Virus record (IMG/VR): IMGVR_UViG_3300035698_020554
Span: 1 to 21,642 of that record
DNA: 21,642 nt
Strand: one strand, 5' to 3'
Source: a virus
In this document: positions 1 to 7,135 of the stretch, piece by piece
Position numbering within the stretch: position 1 is the first letter of the stretch
How the letters are laid out: each line of letters opens with the position of its first letter
Notes under the pieces: generated by a model
Seen by the model: the letters and a program-made list of their open reading frames with translations, nothing else
What the model was told of the DNA's origin: nothing
Database searches by the model: none
Program-made: the position numbers and the translations under genes

Positions 1-490
1 CGCTGGCCTGTGTGGTGACGCCGGCGATGGGCGAAATCAGGCTGACTGCGGCGGCCGTCAGCGCGTTGCCGGCCTCTGCGGCCGTGGCCGCTTTGACGGC
101 GACGGTTGCAGCCCCTGCGACCAGCGTGGCCTCGGCAGTCGTCGTGTATTCAACCGCATCGGCGCGGCGCAATTTGGTGCCGGCTGGGATGATGCTGCCC
201 GTCGTCCCTACAAATGTGACGTTGCCGGCTGCGAACGCTGCCGGAGTGCGGGTGATGCCCCAGATCGAGGCATGGCGGTCCAGTTGTTCGACCTCGGTTG
301 TGTCGGGCAGGATTTGTTCTGATATCCAATTCTGAAACCCGTAAATCGGATGCTCGCCGCCTGCCAGCACGCGTGCCAGGACGTTGAGGTTGGAGCGACG
401 CAGCCGGGCATCGGCACCGGGCAGGCGGGCTTCGATATCAGTTTCGGCAGCGTCGACCAGATCAGTCAGGGTTGGGCGTTTAAAGGGCAT
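1..490 (-). CDS. Baseplate J-like protein (Mu gp47), 5' part only
   Basis: The frame is open from ATG 490-488 to the window edge, giving 163 codons of an incomplete gene. The N-terminus (MPFKRPTLTDLVDAAETDIE) and the segments GFQNWISEQILPDT and HASIWGITRTPAAFAAGNV fit the N-terminal region of phage baseplate J/gp47 proteins. These form the wedge that holds the baseplate around the tail hub. The start codon follows the gp46 stop directly (TAAATG), so translation is probably coupled. The C-terminal half and any tail-fibre genes lie outside the window. Family assignment rests on these motifs and on position after gp45 and gp46. Confidence 0.85.
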   Translation of the reverse strand, partial: MPFKRPTLTDLVDAAETDIEARLPGADARLRRSNLNVLARVLAGGEHPIYGFQNWISEQILPDTTEVEQLDRHASIWGITRTPAAFAAGNVTFVGTTGSIIPAGTKLRRADAVEYTTTAEATLVAGAATVAVKAATAAEAGNALTAAAVSLISPIAGVTTQAS

Positions 491-992
491 TTAAAGCGGG
501 CTCCTATCGGCACCGTTCGCGGCCTGGCCTTGCCAGACGTAATCGAACTTAAAATTCACAGAACTTTGCGCCGGGCGAACCACCAAAATCTGCACGCCGA
601 GCACGCCGGTGCGCACAATCTCGGCGGTCACATCGATGCGCTCGCAGATGCCGTCTTCGATCAACCAGGCGAGCGCTTCTTTGCAATAGTGCCGGGCGCG
701 TTCGACGACGCTCTGCAACTGTTTTTCTCGGCTGAGCAACCAGAGCCTGGAGCCGATCCGATCATCGCTTACTGGGCGGCCATTGACTTGGACGCTGAGC
801 GCATCACCCCACCATCCGCGTTTGTCGGTGGCCTCGGCCGGCAGCGCGTCATCGGGCTCGGCACGGCGGGTCGGTAAACAGAGAAATAACGATCGCTGTC
901 TGAAGGCCGTCATCGGCCAACAGAGCGCCAGTTTGCAGGGCAAAGTCAGCGACCATTTTGTCGCCATAAAATACGGCGCGGATATCGGTCAT
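491..992 (-). pseudogene. Baseplate protein gp46, disrupted by a +1 frameshift
   Basis: The gene starts at ATG 992-990, overlapping the gp45 stop (ATGA). Its first part reads MTDIRAVFYG through DGLQTAIVISLFTD, typical of Mu gp46 (GPW/gp25-like baseplate wedge component). It then runs off into PPCRAR and stops at about 849-851. The rest of the family sequence (RRAEPDDALP, KRGWWGDAL, GSRLWLL, then a C-terminal part ending at 491) continues in another frame. Removing one C from the CCC at plus 868-870 joins the two halves into about 166 codons, the expected family length. This is either a real inactivating indel or a sequencing error. The baseplate would probably not assemble without it. Confidence 0.85.
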
Positions 993-1573
993 GGCGTGAT
1001 CTCCGGCGAGGCGATCGGATACGTCGTGCCGGCGACCGCACCGATGGTGTAATCGTCGCGATAATCCGGATACAGCACGAAGCCGTGCCCCGCACATTCA
1101 ACGATCGTTGCCGTGGCCGAGGTCAGCCGGGCGATGTCACCCTCGACGCGGGCTTCGCCGCCGGCAGTCACGGTCGCGTCGCCGGCGCAGGCGACTTTAA
1201 TCTCGCCTGGCGCATAGCATTCGATGTCACCGTTAGCTTTCATCACCAGATGATTTGCGCCGGAACTGTAGAGCGCGACGTCGCCTTCATCGGTCAGCTT
1301 TAAACGATAGCGCCGATCATCGACGGCGACGACCACGGTATTGGTGCGATTGCCGCCAAGCGCCACCATGATGGCATCGGCGCCGGGGTGTGGCCGGGAC
1401 GTAAAACCATATTCCTGGAGGCGTTCGCGCGCATCGAGGACTTCGTCTTTGAGACCGCGCAACTGCAAGGTCTGCAGCACCGTCGTATCATCGATCGCGG
1501 CGATCACGGCGCGGCCGATGCTGAGCACGATCTTGCGGCGCAATGGGGCTAATAGACGGGCAAAGTTGTTCAT
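989..1573 (-). CDS. Baseplate spike/assembly protein gp45
   Basis: This 194-aa protein matches the Mu gp45 family, the trimeric membrane-piercing spike at the tip of the contractile tail. Visible family features are the N-terminal helix (NNFARLLAPLRRKI), RLQEYGFTSRPHPGADAI followed by VALGGNRTN, and a beta-rich repetitive C-terminal half with acidic/Gly turns. A TTG at 1588 would give a slightly longer ORF. The ATG at 1573-1571 is preferred because it follows the gp44 stop by two bases and has a G-rich ribosome-binding stretch in front of it. It sits between gp44 and gp46, the canonical Mu order. Confidence 0.88.
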   Translation of the reverse strand: MNNFARLLAPLRRKIVLSIGRAVIAAIDDTTVLQTLQLRGLKDEVLDARERLQEYGFTSRPHPGADAIMVALGGNRTNTVVVAVDDRRYRLKLTDEGDVALYSSGANHLVMKANGDIECYAPGEIKVACAGDATVTAGGEARVEGDIARLTSATATIVECAGHGFVLYPDYRDDYTIGAVAGTTYPIASPEITP

Positions 1574-1575
1574 GA

Positions 1576-2634
1576 TCACCACCCCCAATCATCTTTCGGC
1601 GCAGCCGGTTGTGCCAGGCCGGTAAAGGCGGCGGGGTCGGCCAACGTCAGGGCTGCCGTGGTGCCTTGATCACTGAACGAATACGTGACGGCCGAGATCA
1701 ACATGCGGCCTTGCAGATTAACCTCGGGGATCTCGCAATCGACCAGGGTCAACGGTCGCCAAAGCGTGCCGTTGCTGCGCCATCCCTGCACCGTGACGCT
1801 GAGGCGGCGCGCGCGGCCGGCACGCACCGACTGTTCCCACTCGGCGCGTCTTTGACATGCGGCGTTGTCGACGACGTCTTCGGCGAGGATCGAGGTCGGC
1901 CGGTAGCGTGTAATCAGCTGATCTTTGGCGACGGCACTGGGTGCTGCCGCATCGTCGGCGGTCTCGAGACCAAAGTCATTGTCTTGGCCTTTAACGGTAT
2001 AGCTGGAAAACCGTTCGGCATGATCAAATGTGGCATTGGCGCTGAGCACATTGCCGCCGGGACCCGTTTTCAAGGTCGCGTCGGTGGTGTCCGCATACTT
2101 TGATGTCGTCAGGCGCAGGCGGCCGTCCGGACGGGACGTGCACAACAGCCCTTTAAGGCGGCTTAAACGCTCGATTGAAGCGAACGCGGTTTCGCTTTCT
2201 TCGAGTTGGAAGTCGCTGATTGTCTCGCGGGCCTGGGCAGCCTCGACCTCGACGCTGATGCCAAACGGGCGGCAAATATCGGCAGCGATGTCGGCAAGCG
2301 TCTGATCTTTCCAATCGCCGCCAGCGTGCACTGCGGCACAATCAACAAGATCGCCGGTTTTGTCACGGCCGACCGCGCTCAACGTGTGATCGTTGCTGCC
2401 GATCCCGACGTCGACGCTGTCGATCCAGCCGGTGATCAGCGTGTCATCACCCTCGGTCAGGCGGCATGCAAAGCCAGGGCGCACGGCGCGCTTTGATTCC
2501 ATGCCGGGCCACTTATCGGTCAGCTGCAGGCGAAAAGCGCCAGCCATGCGCTCGATGTCACGGACGACTTCGACGGCGGTCCAGCCTTCGAAGATTTGAT
2601 CGTCGATGTGCAGGGCGGGTGTGACGTCAGGCAT
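1576..2634 (-). CDS. P: Baseplate hub protein gp44 (gpP-like)
   Basis: The 352-aa protein has the layout of Mu gp44, the T4 gp27-like hub that joins the tail tube to the spike. The N-terminal segment HIDDQIFEGWTAVEVVRDIE and MAGAFRLQLTDKWPG are characteristic. They are followed by a hub-like central part (AVGRDKTGDLVDCAAV) and a C-terminal beta region (RRLSVTVQGWRSNG, LVDCEIPEVNLQGRMLI). The start overlaps the end of the upstream gpN-like gene by eight bases, as expected in a translationally coupled late operon. No damage is visible. Confidence 0.88.
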   Translation of the reverse strand: MPDVTPALHIDDQIFEGWTAVEVVRDIERMAGAFRLQLTDKWPGMESKRAVRPGFACRLTEGDDTLITGWIDSVDVGIGSNDHTLSAVGRDKTGDLVDCAAVHAGGDWKDQTLADIAADICRPFGISVEVEAAQARETISDFQLEESETAFASIERLSRLKGLLCTSRPDGRLRLTTSKYADTTDATLKTGPGGNVLSANATFDHAERFSSYTVKGQDNDFGLETADDAAAPSAVAKDQLITRYRPTSILAEDVVDNAACQRRAEWEQSVRAGRARRLSVTVQGWRSNGTLWRPLTLVDCEIPEVNLQGRMLISAVTYSFSDQGTTAALTLADPAAFTGLAQPAAPKDDWGW

Positions 2635-3808
2635 TGGTCAACACCTCGATCGTATCGCCGGCGGCGACGAAGCCCGGATGGCGAAGGCCGTTGCGCTTGG
2701 CAATGCTATCTGCGGCCGCGATCACCTTTGAAACGTCATCCCCATAAAGCCGGTATGCCGTGATGATCGATGGCTGCACGGCGTTGGGCTTGAACGTGAC
2801 GACGCCTGGCAGCGCCGGCGCAATTGCCGACGCATGCCGGGTGACGGTGGCGAGGCCTTTTGAAAGTGCACGCCCGACGTCATCGCCGGCGCTGACCAAT
2901 AAGGTGTCGGTGACATCGGTCATGGTATCGCGCATCGCATAGACATCAGCGGAGGTTTCAAACGGCGTGGTCGCAAGGTTGCCGATCGCGGTGGCGACGC
3001 CTATCCGGTTGACCAGGCTGACCAGTGCGGTGCGATTGCCTGCCTGCAATAAGCGGCTGGGCGTGGTGGCAACGATGCTGCCGAGTTGGAATGTATCAGC
3101 CGCCAGCTTCAAGGCAGGTGAAACGCCGGGTGTGGTCGAAACAGCGCTGACCAGACGCGTCGCCAGCAACGCAGGATCGCGGACCAGAGTTGACGCGTTG
3201 GCCGTCATATCGGCGATGTCGAAAGCGAAATTGGCTGCATCACTTAAGGCAGCGCCGGCGTTGGCGGCGTCGTTGACAGTGCTCAGGATCGATGTGGTAT
3301 CCGTCGCGGCCGTATCAGCTACCCAGCCGGGCAAGCCATCAACATTAAAGACGTTGGCGAAGTCGCTGACGGCCGCTGCGTTGATGTCATCGGCAGCGGC
3401 GCCGAGGCGGACGGCGGTATCGATCCGGCCAGACGGCGCGTTATTGCCGCCGGCCCGCTCGAAGCGCAGCGTGAAGCGCGCCATGCCGCCGTCGCGGGTG
3501 GTGAATTGTTCGTTGGCAGAGATCGCGACGCAGCTGATCTCGCCATAGTACGGATGCACCAACGTGCCGGCACCCGGCTTGACCAGTGCCGCTTCCAGGG
3601 CGGCTGCCTTGGCCAGGTGATCAGGCTCCAGCACATAGGCGCTGATATTGATGGTCGACGTCTCGGCGCCCAGGTCCTCGTGATACGGATCGTCGCGGCC
3701 CGGATATTCGTGGCGCTGCACACGGCGGCCGAACTGCCGGCCCACATCTTCATAGTGAAACGGCACGCCCCGGAACGAAGCCTCCAAAAGGTTGTCCCGC
3801 CAACTCAT
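2627..3808 (-). CDS. N: DNA circularisation N-terminal domain protein (gpN/gp43-like)
   Basis: The 393-aa protein starts with SWRDNLLEASFRGVPFHYED, followed by GRRVQRHEYPGRDDPYHEDLG and LVHPYYGEISC. This is the hallmark of the DNA circularisation N-terminal domain shared by Mu gpN and tail/baseplate proteins. The C-terminal two thirds are helical and Ala-rich. The last residues (HPGFVAAGDTIEVLTNA) look like the usual C-terminus, so the gene appears complete. In Mu it acts at the tail-baseplate interface; the name derives from an early suggestion of DNA circularisation. Its start faces the plus-strand lipoprotein gene across only about 41 bases. Confidence 0.88.
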   Translation of the reverse strand: MSWRDNLLEASFRGVPFHYEDVGRQFGRRVQRHEYPGRDDPYHEDLGAETSTINISAYVLEPDHLAKAAALEAALVKPGAGTLVHPYYGEISCVAISANEQFTTRDGGMARFTLRFERAGGNNAPSGRIDTAVRLGAAADDINAAAVSDFANVFNVDGLPGWVADTAATDTTSILSTVNDAANAGAALSDAANFAFDIADMTANASTLVRDPALLATRLVSAVSTTPGVSPALKLAADTFQLGSIVATTPSRLLQAGNRTALVSLVNRIGVATAIGNLATTPFETSADVYAMRDTMTDVTDTLLVSAGDDVGRALSKGLATVTRHASAIAPALPGVVTFKPNAVQPSIITAYRLYGDDVSKVIAAADSIAKRNGLRHPGFVAAGDTIEVLTNA

Positions 3809-3819
3809 TGTGCTAGGCT
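3792..3819 (+). promoter_or_regulatory. Possible promoter of the lipoprotein gene
   Basis: TTGTCC at 3792-3797 and TAGGCT at 3814-3819 are separated by 16 bases and lie 31 bases ahead of the lipoprotein ATG. They could be -35 and -10 boxes. The -10 match is poor. The main argument is that a lone plus-strand gene in a minus-strand late operon needs its own promoter. The element overlaps the first codons of the divergent gpN gene. Confidence 0.3.
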
Positions 3820-3840
3820 CCCCGATGCAACTGTGGGGAG
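3820..3840 (+). promoter_or_regulatory. Short inverted repeat including the lipoprotein ribosome-binding site
   Basis: CTCCCC and GGGGAG bracket an 11-base loop directly in front of the lipoprotein start. The right arm (GGGGAG) doubles as the Shine-Dalgarno sequence, nine bases before ATG 3850. Pairing of the arms in the mRNA could mask the ribosome-binding site and keep expression low. The stem is only six pairs, so the effect is uncertain. Confidence 0.4.
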
Positions 3841-3849
3841 TACGAGCAT

Positions 3850-4668
3850 ATGCGTATTATTGGTGCTATTTTCGTGATTTTGACGACCGCGAGCCTTGTC
3901 GCCTGCGATGAGACAACGCCCGACAAACAGGCACCGGCGGAGATAACCATTACTGGGGTGAATACCAAAGTTGAGACCGACGCGGTCGCTGAGGCCTTCC
4001 GGATTTTTAAAGATCAGTGCCCAAAACTTTTCACAGAATACTGGACGGACGTAGTCTCTGCAGAGGGCGAATTGAAACCGATGGTCAAAGATGTGGGCAA
4101 TGATCTGGCCATCAAATTTCCAATGGCGAAGGCGTACGGATGGAGCCAAAGTCTTCAACTTCGTATCCGTATGAGTGACGCGCCGTCGGCTATACCCGCA
4201 AGTGTGGGCGCAGCTTTTCAAACGCTTTTCTTCGATCTTGGCGGTGGTAGATCGCCTGGTATCTTTGCATTCAAGGATGCCTCTGCAAAAGTTTGTGAGT
4301 TTAAAAAACAATCGGCAAAAGGAGCCTTTCATCCAGTCGAAGCTTTGACCGTCTTGGACACGGACCCGCGTTTGCTTCAGCTCGTTGAGGCAACTGACAA
4401 TAATGCCGAAACATGGCAAGCCGCGTCCGGCAATATTTGGTCCGGAGTCAAACTCTACTTTGGTCCTCATAAACGATACGTTGGTGAGGTCGTCGGTGGT
4501 ACCGATAGAGAAAGCCTGACCAGTGGCGAATTGACGAGAGGCGTCGTCGTTAAAATGGCCGGTGAAACGCTTGAATGGAAAAATCGCGATGCGATCGTCC
4601 TCGGGGCCTGGTACATCCGCCGAGATGACCCCGCTCTCAATCGGCAGCAATGGCGCACGATCAATTAA
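3850..4668 (+). CDS. Predicted lipoprotein, moron gene in the tail operon
   Basis: The 272-aa protein begins with a clear lipoprotein signal peptide: MR, a hydrophobic run (IIGAIFVILTTAS), then lipobox LVAC with Cys19. Asp at position +2 after the Cys is an inner-membrane retention signal in enterics; whether that applies here is unknown. The mature part has no motif I recognise. It includes a Cys-containing segment (DQCPKLFTEYW), a Gly-rich stretch (DLGGGRSPG) and a C-terminal beta-like region ending LGAWYIRRDDP. It lies opposite to every neighbour, between the tape measure and gpN, where Mu-like phages normally have nothing. It is also visibly richer in A and T than the flanking genes. This is the pattern of a moron, often a superinfection-exclusion or lysogenic-conversion gene, though that role is inference. 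Confidence 0.8.
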   Translation: MRIIGAIFVILTTASLVACDETTPDKQAPAEITITGVNTKVETDAVAEAFRIFKDQCPKLFTEYWTDVVSAEGELKPMVKDVGNDLAIKFPMAKAYGWSQSLQLRIRMSDAPSAIPASVGAAFQTLFFDLGGGRSPGIFAFKDASAKVCEFKKQSAKGAFHPVEALTVLDTDPRLLQLVEATDNNAETWQAASGNIWSGVKLYFGPHKRYVGEVVGGTDRESLTSGELTRGVVVKMAGETLEWKNRDAIVLGAWYIRRDDPALNRQQWRTIN

Positions 4669-4676
4669 GGCTCTCA

Positions 4677-6386
4677 TTATCCACCCGCCATCGCCAAGCC
4701 GGTATCGACGGCAATACCGACGTCCGGGTTAATGCTTTTTAAGTCACGCACGCGGGGACGCCCCTCACTATCGATGGTGACTTTGAGCTCACCACCAACC
4801 TGGGTACGTGATGTGCCGCCCGGACCATTTGGAAATGCTGAGGCTGCCGCAGGCGGGGGGCCGCCACTATCAAAACCGAAAAAGCTTTTTACACCATCCG
4901 GCACCATATCGGTGATGCCACTAAGGCCGCTGCGAATTGCCTCAATCGCGCTGGTGAACTTACCGAGAATGCCATCCCACAGATCGCTGAAGAAGGCAGA
5001 GATCGGTTCCCAGTACGTATATATTAAGGCGACAACAGCGACCAATGCCGCGATGGCTGCGATAATTGCCACGATAGGCAATGACACTGCTGAGAGCGCT
5101 GCTACCGCAACGGTAATCCCGCTGATCGCCATACCCAATGAACCGATCGCGATCAGCACCGGCGCGATCGCCGCGGCCAAAGCAGCAATGATTGTGCCCC
5201 ATTTCAGCGCCGTTTTTGAGGATTCGGACAAGCTGCTCATCCATTCCGTGGCGCTTCGCGCAAAGTCGGTAAACCATTGCAGCAGACCGCTGTCACCGAT
5301 GGCCAGTTGCAGCCCTTCAAACGCTGAGACGAACTTGCGCATCTCACCCGTCGCACCCTTCATTTGTGCGTCAGCGACCCGCTTGGCGGTACCCCCGGCG
5401 TTTTCAAGCTGCTTGGAGAAACGTTCAATATGATCGGCACCCGTGTTGATCACTGCAGTCATGGCTGGACCGGCCCGTTCGCCAAAAACCTGCATCCATT
5501 CCGTCGCCTCGCCGCCGCTTTTTTCAAGCACGCGGATGATGTCAACGAGCGACCGCAACTGACCTGTTGAATCCATAATATCGGATTTTTTAATGCCTAG
5601 CCGGCCGAGGGCACGCTGTGCATCTTTGGCGGGATTAGAAAGCCGAGACAGGGTGGCGCGGAGTGCAGTCCCGCCGAGCGATGCCTGATAACCGCTGTCA
5701 CCCATGGTCCCCAATACGGCCGATGTTACCTCAAAGGTTTGGTTCATACCCTTCGCGACCGGGCCAGCGATTTTCATGGCTTCCGCGAGCTGTCCAAGGT
5801 CTGTGTTGGCGCTTGTAAACGCTGTTACGAGAACATCGTTAACCTCGGCTAATTTGTTCGCTTCGATACCGTAACCGCTCATGATATTGGTGACCACGTC
5901 AGCTGCGCGGCCAAGGTCCATATTCCCCGCGGCAGCCAACTGCATGACGCCAGGCAGCGACCCGATGATTTTTTCCGTATCAAAGCCGGCCTGAGCCAAG
6001 AACCCCATAGCTTCGGCTGCCTGAGATGCAGAGAACTGTGTGGTCTTGCCCATCTCACGTGCCAAATCTTGGAGGCTCTTCATATCCTCACCGGTCGCTT
6101 TGGTCAGCACGCCGACCTTGTTCATCGCCTGTTCGAAGTTTGCTGAAGCACGCAACGAGAGAATCCCAAAGCCAACAATGGGCGCCGATACTTTAAGCGC
6201 CATACTTTGCCCGACCTGCGTCATCTTCTTTGACGCGTTGCTCACGCCCTCCATGCTTTTGGCCGCCTTTTTGCCAGCCTCAGACATTGCATTTGTGGCA
6301 CGCTGAACCGAACCAGCGGCCCGTCGCATGGGGCCGCTCATCCGGTCGATCGCCTGCAGTAAGATGCTAAGTTTGAGGTCGCTCAT
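4677..6386 (-). CDS. Tail tape measure protein (gp42-like)
   Basis: This 569-aa protein has the TP901-type tape measure core: MGKTTQFSASQAAEAMGFLA, followed by DLGRAADVVTNIMSGYGI, GQLAEAMKIAGPVAKG and GTALRATLSRLSNPA. The N-terminus is helical and Lys/Ala-rich. Residues from about 385 to 460 form long hydrophobic Ala/Ile/Val stretches, typical of the membrane-active part of tape measures. The protein sets tail length and is ejected with the DNA. It is somewhat shorter than phage Mu's, suggesting a shorter tail. The start is ATG 6386 after an AGAGAGA ribosome-binding site, and it overlaps the end of the frameshifted chaperone product. Confidence 0.9.
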   Translation of the reverse strand: MSDLKLSILLQAIDRMSGPMRRAAGSVQRATNAMSEAGKKAAKSMEGVSNASKKMTQVGQSMALKVSAPIVGFGILSLRASANFEQAMNKVGVLTKATGEDMKSLQDLAREMGKTTQFSASQAAEAMGFLAQAGFDTEKIIGSLPGVMQLAAAGNMDLGRAADVVTNIMSGYGIEANKLAEVNDVLVTAFTSANTDLGQLAEAMKIAGPVAKGMNQTFEVTSAVLGTMGDSGYQASLGGTALRATLSRLSNPAKDAQRALGRLGIKKSDIMDSTGQLRSLVDIIRVLEKSGGEATEWMQVFGERAGPAMTAVINTGADHIERFSKQLENAGGTAKRVADAQMKGATGEMRKFVSAFEGLQLAIGDSGLLQWFTDFARSATEWMSSLSESSKTALKWGTIIAALAAAIAPVLIAIGSLGMAISGITVAVAALSAVSLPIVAIIAAIAALVAVVALIYTYWEPISAFFSDLWDGILGKFTSAIEAIRSGLSGITDMVPDGVKSFFGFDSGGPPPAAASAFPNGPGGTSRTQVGGELKVTIDSEGRPRVRDLKSINPDVGIAVDTGLAMAGG

Positions 6387-6752
6387 GGATCTCTCTTAAA
6401 TGTCTGTGCCAGAAGTCGAGTTCGTCGAGGCTTAGCTCCCAGAGTTCGCCCCGTCCGAAGCCGTATCCGACGGCGACTTCGGCGAGCTTTCGCTCCCAGC
6501 CGCCTGGCCTGGAAAAAAACGATTGAAGACCTCGCCGATGGCGTCGAAGTCGGCGGCATCGATCTCGCCGGCGGCCGACGGTGGAATGTCCGCCAACTTC
6601 GCGACCAGATCGATCATCATGCCGCCGTCCAGGTTCGCCAAATTCAGACCACGCAGGTCTTTGAGTTTTGGGCGTCGCAAGTGAAGCTCGGTCACGTCTT
6701 CACCGTGTGCCTTGATCGGTTCGGTGAGCTTAACGGTTTCTGTCTTGCTCAC
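6367..6752 (-). CDS. Tail assembly chaperone, -1 frameshift product (gp41/gp41' type)
   Basis: The 0-frame gene has T TTT TTT (minus strand, 6519-6513) in the correct phase for a -1 slip. The -1 frame then stays open for 48 codons to TAG 6369-6367. It encodes WERKLAEVAVGYGFGRGELW followed by LSLDELDFWHRHL, the GYG-x-LDEL-FW signature of the frameshift partner in tail assembly chaperone pairs (lambda G/GT type, Mu gp41 extension). The full product would be about 128 residues. The downstream part overlaps the tape measure start by 20 bases, as is usual. Frameshifting is inferred from the slippery site plus the family-like downstream frame. Confidence 0.8.
6432..6752 (-). CDS. Tail assembly protein gp41, unshifted form
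   Basis: The 106-aa protein starts at GTG 6752-6750, overlapping the tail tube stop (GTGA). The segment KTETVKLTEPIKAHGEDVTE followed by LHLRRPKLKDLRGL is characteristic of gp41/gpE-type tail assembly proteins, which coat the tape measure during tail building. The C-terminal tail (Ser/Ala/Pro-rich, ending GANSGS) is what the 0 frame reads past the slip site and looks non-conserved, which supports the -1 product being functional. Confidence 0.85.
   Translation of the reverse strand: MSKTETVKLTEPIKAHGEDVTELHLRRPKLKDLRGLNLANLDGGMMIDLVAKLADIPPSAAGEIDAADFDAIGEVFNRFFPGQAAGSESSPKSPSDTASDGANSGS
6513..6519 (-). promoter_or_regulatory. Programmed -1 ribosomal slip site T_TTT_TTT
   Basis: Seven T residues on the minus strand are phased as CG-T TTT TTT against the gp41 frame (codons CGT, TTT, TTT), a perfect X_XXY_YYZ heptamer. 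The -1 frame entered here encodes the conserved chaperone extension; the 0 frame encodes low-complexity sequence. Confidence 0.75.
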
Positions 6753-7114
6753 GCCTTCATCTCCTCAGCGTCGAGGCCTTCGAAGCGGACCTGGAACTCA
6801 GCGTTTTCGGTGGTGACATCACCTTCGGAGACAAACCAGGCATCGCGGAGGATGATGGTTTTGCCGTTGGCAAGTTCCAGCGTCACGGTGACGCCATCGA
6901 GCGCTTTGGTCGCTGCGACATCGAGGTCGGCGCTGTCGGTGATCACGCCTTCGATGAACGGGGCCATCGGCATGGCGCTGTAGCCGTGCACACCATCAGA
7001 GCCTACGATCGTCTCGCGTTTTTCACCGCCGAGGTTGTAGGTAAACGATCCTTTGGCATCGTGTTGCCGGCCATCGACTTTAAAGAAAATCTTTCCGGCG
7101 CGTCGGTTCTTCAT
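6749..7114 (-). CDS. M: Tail tube protein (gpM/gp40-like)
   Basis: The 121-aa protein contains AGKIFFKVDGRQHDAKGSFT, GGEKRETIVGSDGVHGYS and PFIEGVITDSADLD. These are the conserved blocks of Mu gp40-type tail tube proteins that polymerise into the inner tube of the contractile tail. Length matches the family. It follows the sheath gene by about 20 bases and its stop overlaps the chaperone start. No damage is seen. Confidence 0.92.
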   Translation of the reverse strand: MKNRRAGKIFFKVDGRQHDAKGSFTYNLGGEKRETIVGSDGVHGYSAMPMAPFIEGVITDSADLDVAATKALDGVTVTLELANGKTIILRDAWFVSEGDVTTENAEFQVRFEGLDAEEMKA

Positions 7115-7135
7115 GGGTTTAACTCCGCTTTAAAT

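Noticed and set aside
350-877. Plus-strand frame of 175 codons
   Set aside because: It is antisense to gp46 and gp47, both of which match baseplate families.
3805-4677. 290-codon open frame antisense to the lipoprotein gene
   Set aside because: It has Cys/Arg/Phe-rich composition typical of antisense frames and no recognisable domain, while the plus strand shows a clear lipoprotein signal and ribosome-binding site.
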